Source: Bdellovibrionales bacterium
GTDB lineage: Bacteria; Bdellovibrionota; Bdellovibrionia; Bdellovibrionales; UBA1609
DNA: 21,754 nucleotides
NCBI GenBank assembly: GCA_016716765.1
Contig: JADJVA010000003.1
Span: 1-21,754, forward strand
Direction: 5' to 3'
Below, in pieces: positions 1 through 8,254 of the stretch (position 1 is its first letter; each line of letters starts with the position of its first letter). The notes under the pieces were generated by a model. That model was not told where the DNA came from. It saw only the letters and a program-made list of their open reading frames with translations, and made no database searches. The position numbers were made by a program, and so were the translations under genes.

Positions 1-475
1 AGATTGGCCGACAAATGAATTCCAGTCACTGGCACTTGTTGTTGGAGGGTTGCTTCCCTTCCGGGTTCGCATGGGTCAAGTTTCCATCTAGGGCCAACTG
101 ATGGTCAACGGCCAATTCCGCGCGATCGAAGTTCATCCCATTGACTGTTCGGTTTGTTGGATAAGACTTCGTCCTGCAAAAGCACTTGTGTTACGTCCTT
201 CCACCCAGGTTTAAATCAACATCCTGAGTAGTTTGTTCTCTTGTGCTATCAAGTACTTCGACATATTCAGGGTGTTCGTTTGCGATTGTTCGATATCCTC
301 TTACAGCCTGATCGCCAATGAGAACTTGTCCCTATCGAGTCAGTTTCTAAAGCCGCCTCTGCGACCTTGGGGATTCCTGCGTTCGCTGAGGAATAGATCA
401 AAGCACTTAGCCCAGAAGCACCATCCTGTTTGTCAAAATTAAAATGAGTTCAGCCAAAATACGTCCATACAAAAG
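1..475 (-). pseudogene. remains of an unrecognised gene, cut by the left edge
   Basis: No long intact frame exists here, but the minus strand reads as protein in successive frames. One piece (about 430-290) contains DGASGLSALIYSSANAG. The next frame (about 320-200) contains LIGDQAVRGYRTIANEHPEY, then a third (about 205-130) has NTSAFAGRSLIQQTEQS, and a fourth (about 135-30) has MNFDRAELAVDHQLALDG. The pieces join end to end, as expected for one gene with one-base indels rather than chance frames. I do not recognise the family and see no start codon or signal peptide. The gene would lie just downstream of the broken gene ending at 618, on the same strand. Between them (476-617) I see only a 13-base direct repeat. 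Confidence is low because each piece is short. Confidence 0.35.
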
Positions 476-493
476 TGAGCCTTGGCAAGTCAG

Positions 494-551
494 AATTAAT
501 AACCCAGAGCGGATTTCCTGTGTAAAACAAAGAGATCCAATTAATAACCCA
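494..551. repeat. 13-base direct repeat, two copies 45 bp apart
   Basis: AATTAATAACCCA occurs at 494-506 and again at 539-551. The spacing is 45 bp, a multiple of three, so it could be a short in-frame duplication (minus-strand WVIN twice) or a pair of binding sites. No palindrome is associated with it. Confidence 0.4.
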
Positions 552-617
552 TCATTGCATTTTCAGTTGAATGATATTAAGAGCCCAGTCTTTGCATGAA
601 TACCTTTCACTTGATTA

Positions 618-1963
618 TTAAGGTTGGTGCGATGAGGCTCTGACATCCTGCTGAGGCGACGCTTCAAGGATATGCTCTGAGATTTTCTGAGATTAAATCT
701 CTCATACGATCTAGCATCAGCGGTTGCTCCAAATTTGCTCGTACAAGATCCGGATTTGAGGATTGATATAACTATAAAGATTGTCTGGCAACGCTCCTTC
801 TGTGTATTCTTGCATCTTTAGCCACATTAGCTTTTTTTGTAAGCTTCCATTGCAAGTCTGTATTTTTCAATATTCTGAGCAAAATCTCTTTTCCCATTAA
901 GGTACTTTTGCTTGTTTCCTTTGTTCCTATTTCTCGCACTCTTTTCGAAGACTTCGAGGCGGAACGAGAAACTGTTATTTTTGTGGGTTTATCTGGTTTA
1001 GTGGGTTTGACGCTTGGCTTGGGTGAAATGGGAGGTAGAGAAACTGTTGAGCCAATAATCGCCATTGCGGCTGTTGATCTTTGAGAGCCTCTCTGAGGAG
1101 AGTTCCTATACAAACCGGTCACCCTATTTGGCGAGCCCTTCAACCCAACTTTTGAGAAAATTCTTTGTTTATCAATATGCCGAATTGACAAACCAGTCCG
1201 TCCACAAAGCCTAAATAAGACGATCGATTTTGTGGGAGATCTGTCCCCGTTAAATTTAAGTAATCGATAAGTATTTCCTGATTGTTTCTGACTCTCTCCC
1301 GCATTGCTTGAAAAGTTGAATTATTCGCTTGGGCATTAGCCTCATTGAGAAGACGTCTGGCAAATTGAAGCTCTCGATATATGAACCGCTTAAGCCTTGA
1401 ATCGTTCCATTTGTTATGCCATGATCTGTCCTGAGAACAATTGGATCGTTAGGGACATCTAAATGAAAGGATTCAATCAACTTCCATACTCACGAACTAT
1501 TTTTTGAGTCTCTTTTAGCAGTTCTTGAGACAAGATTTCAAAATCTGCTGTTAGGGTGACTCTGTCTTTTTTTAATATTATCTCTTGCAGAAATTCCTCC
1601 GCAAGCATCTTAAGATATTGGTTTCTGATGTCAGTCGGTATTTGGGCCTGAATTTCTGTAATTAATGTCTCAGGCGATTTTATTTGAGTCAAATTCATTT
1701 CTCAGCCTATCAAGTTCGGCATTGAACTCAATCCCAGCTTTGCGCGCTGAAATGCTTCCAGTTAAAAGAGCCCCAAGCCAGCTTCGAACTGGTCGTTTTT
1801 CAAGCTGATAGGGCCCGAGAGGGAGATTCTTGGCAGGGGTGTTCAACTCTGATATGCAGCGTTTACTTAGATCTATTGCTATGGCTTGCGAGGGGTTCCA
1901 AAAAGACAGCATAAAAATTAGGAAAAAAGACCACTTAAACCTTTTCAGACGTGAGATCAACAT
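618..1963 (-). pseudogene. secreted protein of unknown function, multiply frameshifted
   Basis: The gene starts at ATG 1963 behind a good ribosome-binding site (AGAGGAAG, about 8 bases upstream). It opens with a clear Sec signal peptide: basic start MLISRLKRFK, then the hydrophobic SFFLIFMLSF and an AIA site. The frame ends near 1670 but coding continues one frame over (ETLITEIQAQIPTDIRNQY), then again from 1480 (ESFHLDVPNDPIVLRTDHG), then in a frame holding RELQFARRLLNEANAQANN and ILIDYLNLTGTDLPQNRSS. A Ser/Pro/Lys-rich linker follows (around 1080-950), then NIEKYRLAMEAYKK, YINPQIRILYEQIW and LMLDRMRDLISENLRAYP. The last frame stops at a double TAA near 618. Corrected length would be about 450 residues, mostly helical. 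I recognise no domain. It follows the Cys/Gly-rich secreted protein with a gap of about 175 bp and could be co-expressed. It is either decayed or damaged by assembly indels. Confidence 0.5.
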
Positions 1964-2063
1964 AGTTTACTTCCTCTCAGAGACCTATTTCAAGACGCTG
2001 TACGATGTATCTGAAAGTAAGTCATCTGCGTTTCCTTTGACCGCTCACAAAGATGAAAAACTG

Positions 2064-2088
2064 TTTCAAATCTTTCAAAGATTTGAAA
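2064..2088. promoter_or_regulatory. perfect 25-bp palindrome upstream of the 1963 gene
   Basis: Two 12-base arms (TTTCAAATCTTT and AAAGATTTGAAA) flank a single C. It lies in the gap between the end of the Cys/Gly-rich gene and the start at 1963, about 100 bp before that start. It could be an operator for a dimeric regulator, or a hairpin in the transcript. The absence of GC pairs makes it a weak intrinsic terminator. Confidence 0.4.
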
Positions 2089-2138
2089 AAGATCATATCT
2101 ACTAAGAGAAGGACCTTTTCATTCTGCCTGGAACGAGT

Positions 2139-2774
2139 TCACTGTCTCTTTTCACAGCCAATCAAGCGACCTTGAAGGCACATGATCCGGTAGCGGCGGC
2201 TGATTCTTTTCAAAGATATTTTCGTGAGCCCGCCAATCTCAGGGTTTCATTTCAATTGATTTGTTGACGCTGGATTTCGCGAAGGGTCACCTGTATTTTT
2301 GCCTCCCGAGCGAATATTGTTTCAGATCGAATTTATCAAAGGGATTGTCACTTCGTTTTCCGTTTTCAAGAACACCACTAAAGCTGGAATATCCTCACAA
2401 GATTCAGCTGGAAGAGGACTAGCTGAATATCCTCCTCCTCCTCCCACGCCCTTTAAAATATCCGTTTCATAGCCGGGGCCTCCGTAACCGCCCCCTCCTC
2501 CAGAGTACGGCATCGAACCACCGCCGCCACCACCACCACCACCCGCAAAGCCCCCACCGTTATTTGGAATGGCATTGGCCCTTGCCTCTTCTCCCAATCC
2601 TTCACCAAAGATTGGAGCCTGTGATTGTGCATTGGTATCAGGCACACTAAGGTCACTGCCATCAACGGCTCTGGTTCCAAATCCTGTGTTCTGAAATGAG
2701 CTTCCACTGCCAGAGCCACTCCCAGTCGAGGCACTGCCTCGCCCAATCCTGAACAAGGGGATCGGATTGAGCAT
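2139..2774 (-). CDS. C-terminal part of the Cys/Gly-rich secreted protein (frameshifted)
   Basis: This is the downstream continuation of the gene that starts at 4230. The upstream frame loses sense near 2760-2735, where it turns into WARQCLDWEWLWQWK. The neighbouring frame instead reads a Ser/Gly linker (SASTGSGSGSGSSFQNTG), a segment SDLSVPDTNAQSQAPIFGEG, and a glycine tract with nine consecutive Gly residues between about 2460 and 2560. That frame stops at 2322. The frames beyond it still look coding (YSSFSGVLENGKRSDNPFDK, FDLKQY, GGKNTGDPSRNPASTNQ, ISRRYRIMCLQGRLIGC) and reach a stop at 2139. I therefore place the true C-terminus near 2139, with further one-base shifts around 2400-2230. 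A glycine-rich linker leading to a small Cys-containing C-terminal segment suggests an exported or surface protein. The 2322-2139 extension is inference. Confidence 0.55.
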
Positions 2775-4230
2775 TGGGTCCTCTGCAATTCACACAAATG
2801 GGATTTGAAGCGTTGACGGGATCGTTGCAGTCTCCGTTAAAAACAGGTTGTTGATCGACCTCAGGAAATCCGGTGGCTTGAGTCATGGCAGCTTTTTGGC
2901 AGAGATCGGCAAAGCTGCTTGCTGCAGCTGACTGAGCGGCCTGGCTGCCCATGGCCGAGACATTTGCGTTGTATCCTGTGCATCGAGTGCCTCTTCCTTC
3001 TGCATTGGCCTGAGTCGCACGATAGTCGCTCACCCAAGTGGTGGGGCAGCGTGGGCCTTTGCCTCCATTGGCACTCCAAACGGTGTCGAGGTTTGAACAC
3101 TCTGTCAGCACTCTTCGATATTTGTTCACAACTTCGGTGCATTTGTCTTCACAAGAGCCCTTGTCAGTGAAGCACTTGCTACCAAGAGCTGTGTTGGCAC
3201 CCGCACCACCCAATGCCACGATCTTCATAAATTCGCAGCTCTTGGCAATTCCTGCCGAATCTCCACCTGAAGCTCCACCCATAGCAATCATTCCAGTCGC
3301 TCCAACCAAGAGTGTTCCCATCGCCGTCATCGAACTGGCACTAGGTCCATCAAGGCCAGACACACACTTGACGGGATCGGTGCAACAAGTGAAGGCTTTC
3401 TTATGCGCTTGTTCGCAAAGAGCTCGATCGCCCTCTACCTCTGGAGGTTGGGGAAATCCCTGCGGGAGATCTCCGGCTCCACCTGTGGCTTGATCTCCTC
3501 CGTTGCCTTCGTTTGCAGAGGCCACGGGCTTTCCATCAGCTCCGCATTTGGGAAGACCGCTGTCCTTTTGTGCAGACTTTGTCCAGCAAGAGGGACTCCC
3601 GTTGGCATCGCACATCGGCTGTCCCGCCACTTGTCCCATATCTTCACTCCAACAAGAAGTGCTCTCTCCTGTGTAGGACTCTTCTCCCGCCTGCTTTTTC
3701 TTTTTATCGTTTTGTGCGGAAGTTGAAGAACCGGCTTCATCGCCACTATCTGCGGCGCCCCCCTTGCCTGAGGAATCCGTTTTTTTTGGGGTGGTTCTGG
3801 GGTTGCGTTTGTCACTGCCACCACCGCCACCGGCAGGTGGTTGGACGAGGGGATCCGAGGGGCAAGAGGAGTCGCCAGGGTTACAGCTGTCAATTTGTGG
3901 CGATTCTGTGACCTCTTCTCTTGGTGGCGACTTAGCCTCCGGGGCTGAGGCAACGGGTCCACATCCTCCCGAGTTCATGAAAGGGATCCAGTTAATTGGG
4001 CAGTTGGCGAACATTGAGGGATTACTTTCACAAGGAAGTATATAGGCGCGATAGTATGTGAGCGATTTATCGCAAAGGGGAAATCGTCCCTTACCATCTA
4101 TGGCCCGAGTGCAGCCAAACGTATCTTGTCTATATCCCATGGGGCAGGAAAGGCCGAGGGCTCCTGCTGACCAAGACACAAAGGCAAAGATAAGGCACAA
4201 CTTCAGAGGAGAATAGGTAAGTGTTACCAC
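2662..4230 (-). CDS. Cys-rich, low-complexity secreted protein, N-terminal part
   Basis: The start is GTG 4230, preceded by AAGGGA at suitable spacing. A signal peptide follows (hydrophobic KLCLIFAFVSWSAGALG) and then a Cys-rich region, residues about 28-95, with CPMGYRQDTFGC, FPLCDKS, LPCES and FANCPINW. Residues about 95-265 are a disordered Pro/Gly/Ser/Lys linker. The second half again has many cysteines (CEQAHKKAFTCCTDPVKC, CFTDKGSCEDKCTEVVNKY) around a short apolar stretch at about 305-325 (MTAMGTLLVGATGMIAMGG) that could be a membrane or lipid-contacting segment. Many Cys pairs after a signal peptide imply disulfide bonding outside the cytoplasm. Coding passes into another frame near 2750, so the full product would be about 690 residues. 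The trypsin-like protease gene lies 250 bp upstream on the same strand. Function is unknown; a structural, surface or protease-matured protein would fit. Confidence 0.7.
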   Translation of the reverse strand: MVTLTYSPLKLCLIFAFVSWSAGALGLSCPMGYRQDTFGCTRAIDGKGRFPLCDKSLTYYRAYILPCESNPSMFANCPINWIPFMNSGGCGPVASAPEAKSPPREEVTESPQIDSCNPGDSSCPSDPLVQPPAGGGGGSDKRNPRTTPKKTDSSGKGGAADSGDEAGSSTSAQNDKKKKQAGEESYTGESTSCWSEDMGQVAGQPMCDANGSPSCWTKSAQKDSGLPKCGADGKPVASANEGNGGDQATGGAGDLPQGFPQPPEVEGDRALCEQAHKKAFTCCTDPVKCVSGLDGPSASSMTAMGTLLVGATGMIAMGGASGGDSAGIAKSCEFMKIVALGGAGANTALGSKCFTDKGSCEDKCTEVVNKYRRVLTECSNLDTVWSANGGKGPRCPTTWVSDYRATQANAEGRGTRCTGYNANVSAMGSQAAQSAAASSFADLCQKAAMTQATGFPEVDQQPVFNGDCNDPVNASNPICVNCRGPNAQSDPLVQDWARQCLDWEWLWQWKLISEHRIWNQSR

Positions 4231-4480
4231 ACAGATCCCTTCAGCGAAAAGTAAAGAGTGGTGCCCTGGCCATCACGTGCCAATCCCCCACCAAATCCTT
4301 TTAACTGTATCTTATCGGTATTATGCTTGTGTCACTTTAGGACTTTAGTCGAAATAAGATAGTCAATTATTCCAATGGGCTACGTTGGACTCCACCCGAT
4401 TCAATTCAGATCAGGGGAGAAGAGTGTGAAGAGAGTCTCATTTTATCTGCGAGGGAGGAGAGGCTGAGCTCATGACGCCG
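4231..4480. other. intergenic gap between protease and Cys-rich gene
   Basis: No coding frame looks real here. It is AT-rich around 4310-4370 and presumably carries the promoter for the minus-strand gene at 4230. I see no convincing hairpin terminator for the protease gene. Confidence 0.4.
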
Positions 4481-5701
4481 TTACGGAGCGCCTCGATTCA
4501 CAAATCTCATAAAGGCCCCATAAAAAGACTCAGCCTTCACGGCAAAGTTAATGCCGCCGGATCCACTTTTGGCAGGAGGGGAGGGAGCGTTCCTTCTTGG
4601 AGGAGCGGCTTGTTCCCCGCCGCTCTCCGGTCGGTTATTTTTAATCCATCCTCTGTGAACGGCCGCAAAATAGGGCTGGCCGTTTTCATCTCGAAGGGCA
4701 ACTGCCTGGCCGGAAGAACCCGGTATTGTATCACCGTTGTGTAACCAAAATTTTCCTGGATTCACATTAATAGTGCCAACGAGATAGGGGTGATCCGATG
4801 GCATTGTGGTGAGACTAAATGGAGCGCAATTCTTCGAAAAATCGTTGGTCTCGGTGTTGTACCCAGCTGTCATAGCCGATTTTGGAACCTTGCTTTCATC
4901 AGTCAATTTGAAAGGCAAAGGCTTTATCTGATATTCCTTGGGGACGGGCAGTCCATCCACGTCCTTACCTACTTCTTCTTCCAACCTAAGAAAAGCGTAG
5001 TCCAGGTCAGGGTATCGGTCTGGATTTGTGGTTCCAAATTCATAGTCTTTTACTTTATATCTCTTAAATACATACTCGTTGGTCCTTGGACTCCATACCC
5101 TTACAATAAAAACGAACCCTTTCCGCGGATCAGTCATGAGTTCGTTGTTATCTCCATATTGAAACACATGGGCACTTGTAACAACGATATCAGTGGTATC
5201 CCCAACCAAATGGCCAGAACCGGCACATCTATTCTTTGACTTCGAATTACAGGTCGAGTCCAAATCAGCGACCTTTCCGGTGCCGTATAGCGCCCGATCT
5301 GTATCAGTTGCACCAGGCCCATACTTTAATGGACAGCGACTATCTTTTCCAATAATCGCTGTTTTGATGAACTGACCCATTTGCCCAAGTTGGCGGGCGT
5401 TCTTGGCAAGGCCACTGCTATTTTCGCAATCCTGACCAAAGCTACCGTCAAGTCCACCTATTTCTATCTGTCCGGCAGAGCGTCCGGAGTACCCATCTTC
5501 AACAAATCCCGTGCGCTTTTTGTTTGGATCGCCACCAAAAGGTAGATAGGAGTTTGTATTTGGATCATAGATGTAATCTCCTGGTGGCAGACCCGGATTT
5601 GATTTATTTGACTGAGCTGAAGAGGAGACCGGAGGAGCGAGGAGTAAAACCGCATAGGCGAGAAGGCGAGCTAAAAAAATAGATTTTGAAATGAATTCCA
5701 T
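4481..5701 (-). CDS. secreted trypsin-like serine protease (S1 family)
   Basis: Predicted exported peptidase with a chymotrypsin-fold catalytic triad. From ATG 5701 the product is 406 residues. ATG 5701 is preferred over the in-frame GTG 5710 because GAGGTG lies 8 bases before it. A signal peptide (IFLARLLAYAVLLLAPPVSS) ends near residue 29. About 125 residues of Asn/Gly/Pro-rich pro-region or linker follow. The triad is readable in the expected order: His178 in VVTSAHVFQ, Asp234 in PDLDYAFLRL and Ser330 in PGSSGQAVAL (the GxSG motif). Six to eight cysteines suggest disulfides. After the catalytic domain comes a Pro/Ala/Ser-rich stretch and a short tail (FYGAFMRFVNRG). It sits between the amine oxidase and a Cys-rich secreted protein on the same strand, so it may process or digest extracellular protein. 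Substrate is unknown. The frame is intact. Confidence 0.88.
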   Translation of the reverse strand: MEFISKSIFLARLLAYAVLLLAPPVSSSAQSNKSNPGLPPGDYIYDPNTNSYLPFGGDPNKKRTGFVEDGYSGRSAGQIEIGGLDGSFGQDCENSSGLAKNARQLGQMGQFIKTAIIGKDSRCPLKYGPGATDTDRALYGTGKVADLDSTCNSKSKNRCAGSGHLVGDTTDIVVTSAHVFQYGDNNELMTDPRKGFVFIVRVWSPRTNEYVFKRYKVKDYEFGTTNPDRYPDLDYAFLRLEEEVGKDVDGLPVPKEYQIKPLPFKLTDESKVPKSAMTAGYNTETNDFSKNCAPFSLTTMPSDHPYLVGTINVNPGKFWLHNGDTIPGSSGQAVALRDENGQPYFAAVHRGWIKNNRPESGGEQAAPPRRNAPSPPAKSGSGGINFAVKAESFYGAFMRFVNRGAP

Positions 5702-5795
5702 AACAGCCACACCTCACTCGACTCTTAATTACTGCCTTAATTCCTTTTGATAAAGCAGCTACGAGACAATTTCAATGCTAAAAATATGCCATTCG

Positions 5796-6041
5796 TTATG
5801 ATGACGTCAAAATATCCCAAGAAGCCCGGCCTCTGGTCGTTTTAAGCGCCAGAACGAAATGGGTGCTATCCCCGAGGAATGTACAAGCCTTAGACAGGTA
5901 CCTGTTTGAGCGCCATTTGGGCCTTCTTGGGTCAGCTTGGGTCAGAACTGGGTCCCATCTGGCAAGGTGATTGCGCAAATAAATCAATGAGTCTGTAAAG
6001 TCTGCAAGAGATTTGAAACGGAAAGCGAGTCCGATGTTCAA
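5796..6041 (-). CDS. small doubtful frame after the amine oxidase gene
   Basis: An 81-codon frame opens at TTG 6041, overlapping the stop of the amine oxidase gene, so it could be translationally coupled. It has no separate ribosome-binding site. The first 25 residues (FRFKSLADFTDSLIYLRNHL) look protein-like. The rest is less convincing, because a tandem 10-base duplication (5926-5945) shifts the frame. Removing one copy gives another open frame ending near 5812. I recognise no family. It may be a small gene damaged by the duplication, or non-coding DNA with a chance frame. Confidence 0.3.
   Translation of the reverse strand: MNIGLAFRFKSLADFTDSLIYLRNHLARWDPVLTQADPRRPKWRSNRYLSKACTFLGDSTHFVLALKTTRGRASWDILTSS
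5894..5945. repeat. 12-bp palindrome and tandem 10-base duplication
   Basis: ACAGGTACCTGT at 5894-5905 is a perfect 12-bp palindrome. CTTGGGTCAG is repeated head to tail at 5926-5935 and 5936-5945. The two are 20 bp apart and lie inside or beside the doubtful small frame. Confidence 0.5.
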
Positions 6042-7492
6042 CGGATTTCAACGCCGATCGCGGATCGACAGGAAGAACTTTTGCGCAAGCCTAGAGAATT
6101 AAGGACATTTTTCACTACTTTCTTAGCTGAGCGAACGGCGCCATTAACATATCCCTGCGAAAGATCGTCATACTCTTCTCCGATTCTAAAAAATCGACCA
6201 GTTCGAGAAACGACATTTTTTTGGAGCATTTTCTCTCCTGGGCGAGGTGCATCTGAATAGGATGACGGCCAAGAGTAGTAACGTGCGTGAATAAAATACT
6301 GAGTTATTCCTGGAACTATTCTCTCAAGTTCAAGGAGGATCCGTTTTGACAATAAGAGTATTTCATCATCTGAATTTGTGTCGAGAATTTTGTCCGAAAA
6401 ATAAAGGGTTAGACTTCCAAATGAGGTATCTTGCAAAACTGAACTATCCCACATTTGTGCAGAAAACATTTCAAGCATTCCGTTACCAGAAATGTTGTAG
6501 TCTTCCCAAATTCGTTTTGAGAAATAAAGAATGAGTTTGCCGTTGCTAGCAAATTGTTTTGCCTTTTCCACCTTTATCCCGTTGAACGAATCACCATGTA
6601 GATTTATGTTAACAAACTGAAATGACGGGACTGACGATACTAAGATTTTAGTTTGGATGTCTTTTATTATTCCGCCGTTCTCGTATCGAACCAAAAAACT
6701 CCCATCGCTGTTTTCCGTAATGTCCGTAACCTGGTGGTTAAGCCGAATCTGCTTTCCCAAGCGATCTGAGAGTCGATCAATAAAAATCTGTGTTCCGCCC
6801 TTTACAATATACCTTTCATCGTTCTGGGGAAGGAGTCCAATCCTTTTGCCTTCCATATCAATGTGAATCACTTCGGAAAGAATCGCACCTGAGAGCTGTG
6901 AAAGCGGGAGACCGTATTCAGATAACAGAAAAGTTTCGATGAGCCCTTTCAAAAGCGGTGCGTTCTCAATTAGAAGGAGAACGCTAGCCGCGCTCTTCTC
7001 GTCTAACTCACGGTGTTCGTGCAAGCTACTCTGGGCTGCAGAGATTATTTGCTGTATCTTGCTGAGTGCATTCAACTCAGTATTAAATATTTCTTTTGTC
7101 AAATCCGCCCAATTGTAGAACTGACCCTTTATTTCAAAAATATCGAGGCCATTTCTTGGCCGTTCCACAAGCTCACAGCCCAGCCCCTTTATGAGGCCAA
7201 TGGCGTCGCAATGAGTACTATCTATCAACTCGGCACCCGCATTTGAAATAATATTTAAACCAAATGGGAACGGGTCAGTTCTAATTCTTCCACCAACGCG
7301 AGAGGAGGCTTCCAAAACAGTGTAGGAAATATTTTCTTCGCTAAATTCCTTGGCTGCGGTCAAACCTGATGCTCCAGCTCCAATAATCACAACATCCACT
7401 CTTTCAGTAGGTTCAGCCGAAGTCTCGAAAGATAGATGCACTATGATATGAAAGAATAAAATCCACGCAAAGAGGACACTTGCCCTATTCAT
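6038..7492 (-). CDS. exported FAD-dependent amine oxidase / NAD(P)-binding flavoprotein
   Basis: A flavin monoamine oxidase-like protein that would oxidise amines (or a related substrate) with FAD outside the cytoplasm. I start it at ATG 7492 (484 residues) because a purine-rich AGGGGTGGGG precedes it and the first residues form a signal peptide (RASVLFAWILFFHIIVHLSF). The frame is open 38 codons further upstream but without a signal. The Rossmann dinucleotide motif is at residues 38-43 (IIGAGASGL), with the ribose-binding Glu61 and RVGGR (65-69) typical of the amine oxidase / protoporphyrinogen oxidase superfamily. The C-terminal FAD contact region reads RIGEEYDDLSQGYVNGAVRS. The frame is intact, unlike most neighbours. 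An exported flavoprotein without a twin-Arg motif would have to bind FAD after Sec export, which is unusual. Substrate cannot be read from sequence. Phytoene desaturase-like activity is an alternative. Confidence 0.82.
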   Translation of the reverse strand: MNRASVLFAWILFFHIIVHLSFETSAEPTERVDVVIIGAGASGLTAAKEFSEENISYTVLEASSRVGGRIRTDPFPFGLNIISNAGAELIDSTHCDAIGLIKGLGCELVERPRNGLDIFEIKGQFYNWADLTKEIFNTELNALSKIQQIISAAQSSLHEHRELDEKSAASVLLLIENAPLLKGLIETFLLSEYGLPLSQLSGAILSEVIHIDMEGKRIGLLPQNDERYIVKGGTQIFIDRLSDRLGKQIRLNHQVTDITENSDGSFLVRYENGGIIKDIQTKILVSSVPSFQFVNINLHGDSFNGIKVEKAKQFASNGKLILYFSKRIWEDYNISGNGMLEMFSAQMWDSSVLQDTSFGSLTLYFSDKILDTNSDDEILLLSKRILLELERIVPGITQYFIHARYYSWPSSYSDAPRPGEKMLQKNVVSRTGRFFRIGEEYDDLSQGYVNGAVRSAKKVVKNVLNSLGLRKSSSCRSAIGVEIR

Positions 7493-7908
7493 GTTCCCCA
7501 CCCCTAGCGACGAGCCCGCCGTCCGACATATTTCAACAATTTTCAACAATTTAAAATCTATTGTTTGCTTCGACTTTCTGATGATACCCACTTTTGAGCA
7601 AACCATACGTGGACATTGTAATTATTAACTCAAAGAAAATAATAATTTTGGCTATCGAAGCACCGATAATGTCCTGCATTAGTATGTAAGGGCTGGTTTT
7701 GGGCTTGGCTTGCCGTCGTCGGTGAACAAGAAAGACTGCGACTCGCGCGAAGGCGATAGCTGGTAGGGCCCCGTAGAGCGGCGGAACCCAACGGCAAATC
7801 GCACGGGAAAAATGTATATTGGGTTTTTGGCTAAGTGAGACATAAACACACAAGTTGACCAAAGAACAATCTGCTCCCCATAATACTCCCAAAATGAGAG
7901 AGGTGTTT
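7493..7908. other. divergent intergenic region
   Basis: This separates the minus-strand amine oxidase gene from the plus-strand gene at 7909 and should carry promoters for both. A 10-base tandem repeat TTTCAACAAT lies at 7531-7550, about 40 bp before the oxidase start. A minus-strand open frame (about 7830-7551) contains RVAVFLVHRRRQAKP and GASIAKIIIFFELI, resembling the tail of a membrane protein. It has no start of its own outside the neighbouring gene, so I do not call it a gene. Confidence 0.4.
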
Positions 7909-8154
7909 ATGGGAGAAGATATCAAAGCTGAACTTGAGCGATTACGAGCAGAAAATGCAGTGCTAAAAAAGACCAAGCCTGCGGCAGGCACCTTGTCCAT
8001 GAAGGTGAGCGAAAAAGGTGCGCTTTCAATTTATGGCATGGGCCGGTTTCCAGTGACTTTATACAAAGAGCAATGGCTTAAGCTTTTGGGAATTTCTGAT
8101 GAGATCAAGAAGTTTATCAGTGAGAATGATCATTTGCTGAAAGCCAAGGATTAG
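7909..8154 (+). CDS. small conserved-looking protein of unknown function
   Basis: An 81-residue soluble protein. ATG 7909 is chosen over the upstream in-frame ATG 7894 because GAGAGAGG lies directly before it at normal spacing. Residues 1-22 form a short coiled coil (EDIKAELERLRAENAVLKK) followed by a Lys/Pro/Ala hinge. Residues 30-55 (SMKVSEKGALSIYGMGRFPV, then TLYKEQWLKLL) form a compact segment of the kind seen in small uncharacterised proteins across several phyla, where a VSEKGALSVYGLGRFPVTLY-like core recurs. This comparison is from memory of the family, not a search. The C-terminus is charged and helical. No signal peptide or membrane segment is present, and function is unknown. It is monocistronic and ends 28 bp before a strong terminator. 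Confidence 0.85.
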   Translation: MGEDIKAELERLRAENAVLKKTKPAAGTLSMKVSEKGALSIYGMGRFPVTLYKEQWLKLLGISDEIKKFISENDHLLKAKD

Positions 8155-8182
8155 ATTTGTAGGGGAGCAAGGATCTTTGAAT

Positions 8183-8212
8183 TTAAAGGGAGGGTTTTGG
8201 CCCTCCCTTTAA
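8183..8212. terminator. hairpin terminator between convergent genes
   Basis: A perfect 12-bp stem (TTAAAGGGAGGG pairing with CCCTCCCTTTAA) encloses a 6-base loop, TTTTGG. It lies 28 bp after the plus-strand gene ending at 8154 and 42 bp beyond the minus-strand lipoprotein stop at 8255, so it can end transcription from both sides. The U-tract is short on either strand. Confidence 0.8.
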
Positions 8213-8254
8213 GCGTCCCCATTAAAAAAGGACTTTTATTTCTGAGCGATAATA

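Noticed and set aside
233..442. Plus-strand open frame of 69 codons
   Set aside because: The minus strand of the same stretch reads much more protein-like pieces, and the plus-strand frame has no ribosome-binding site.
3038..4045. Several plus-strand frames opposite the Cys-rich gene
   Set aside because: They are mirror images of the Ser/Pro/Gly-rich coding of the minus-strand gene, with biased His/Leu/Pro content and no starts preceded by ribosome-binding sites.
7551..8000. 149-codon minus-strand frame
   Set aside because: Its first third lies antisense to the well-supported gene at 7909-8154; only the tail is odd, and that is reported separately as a weak finding.
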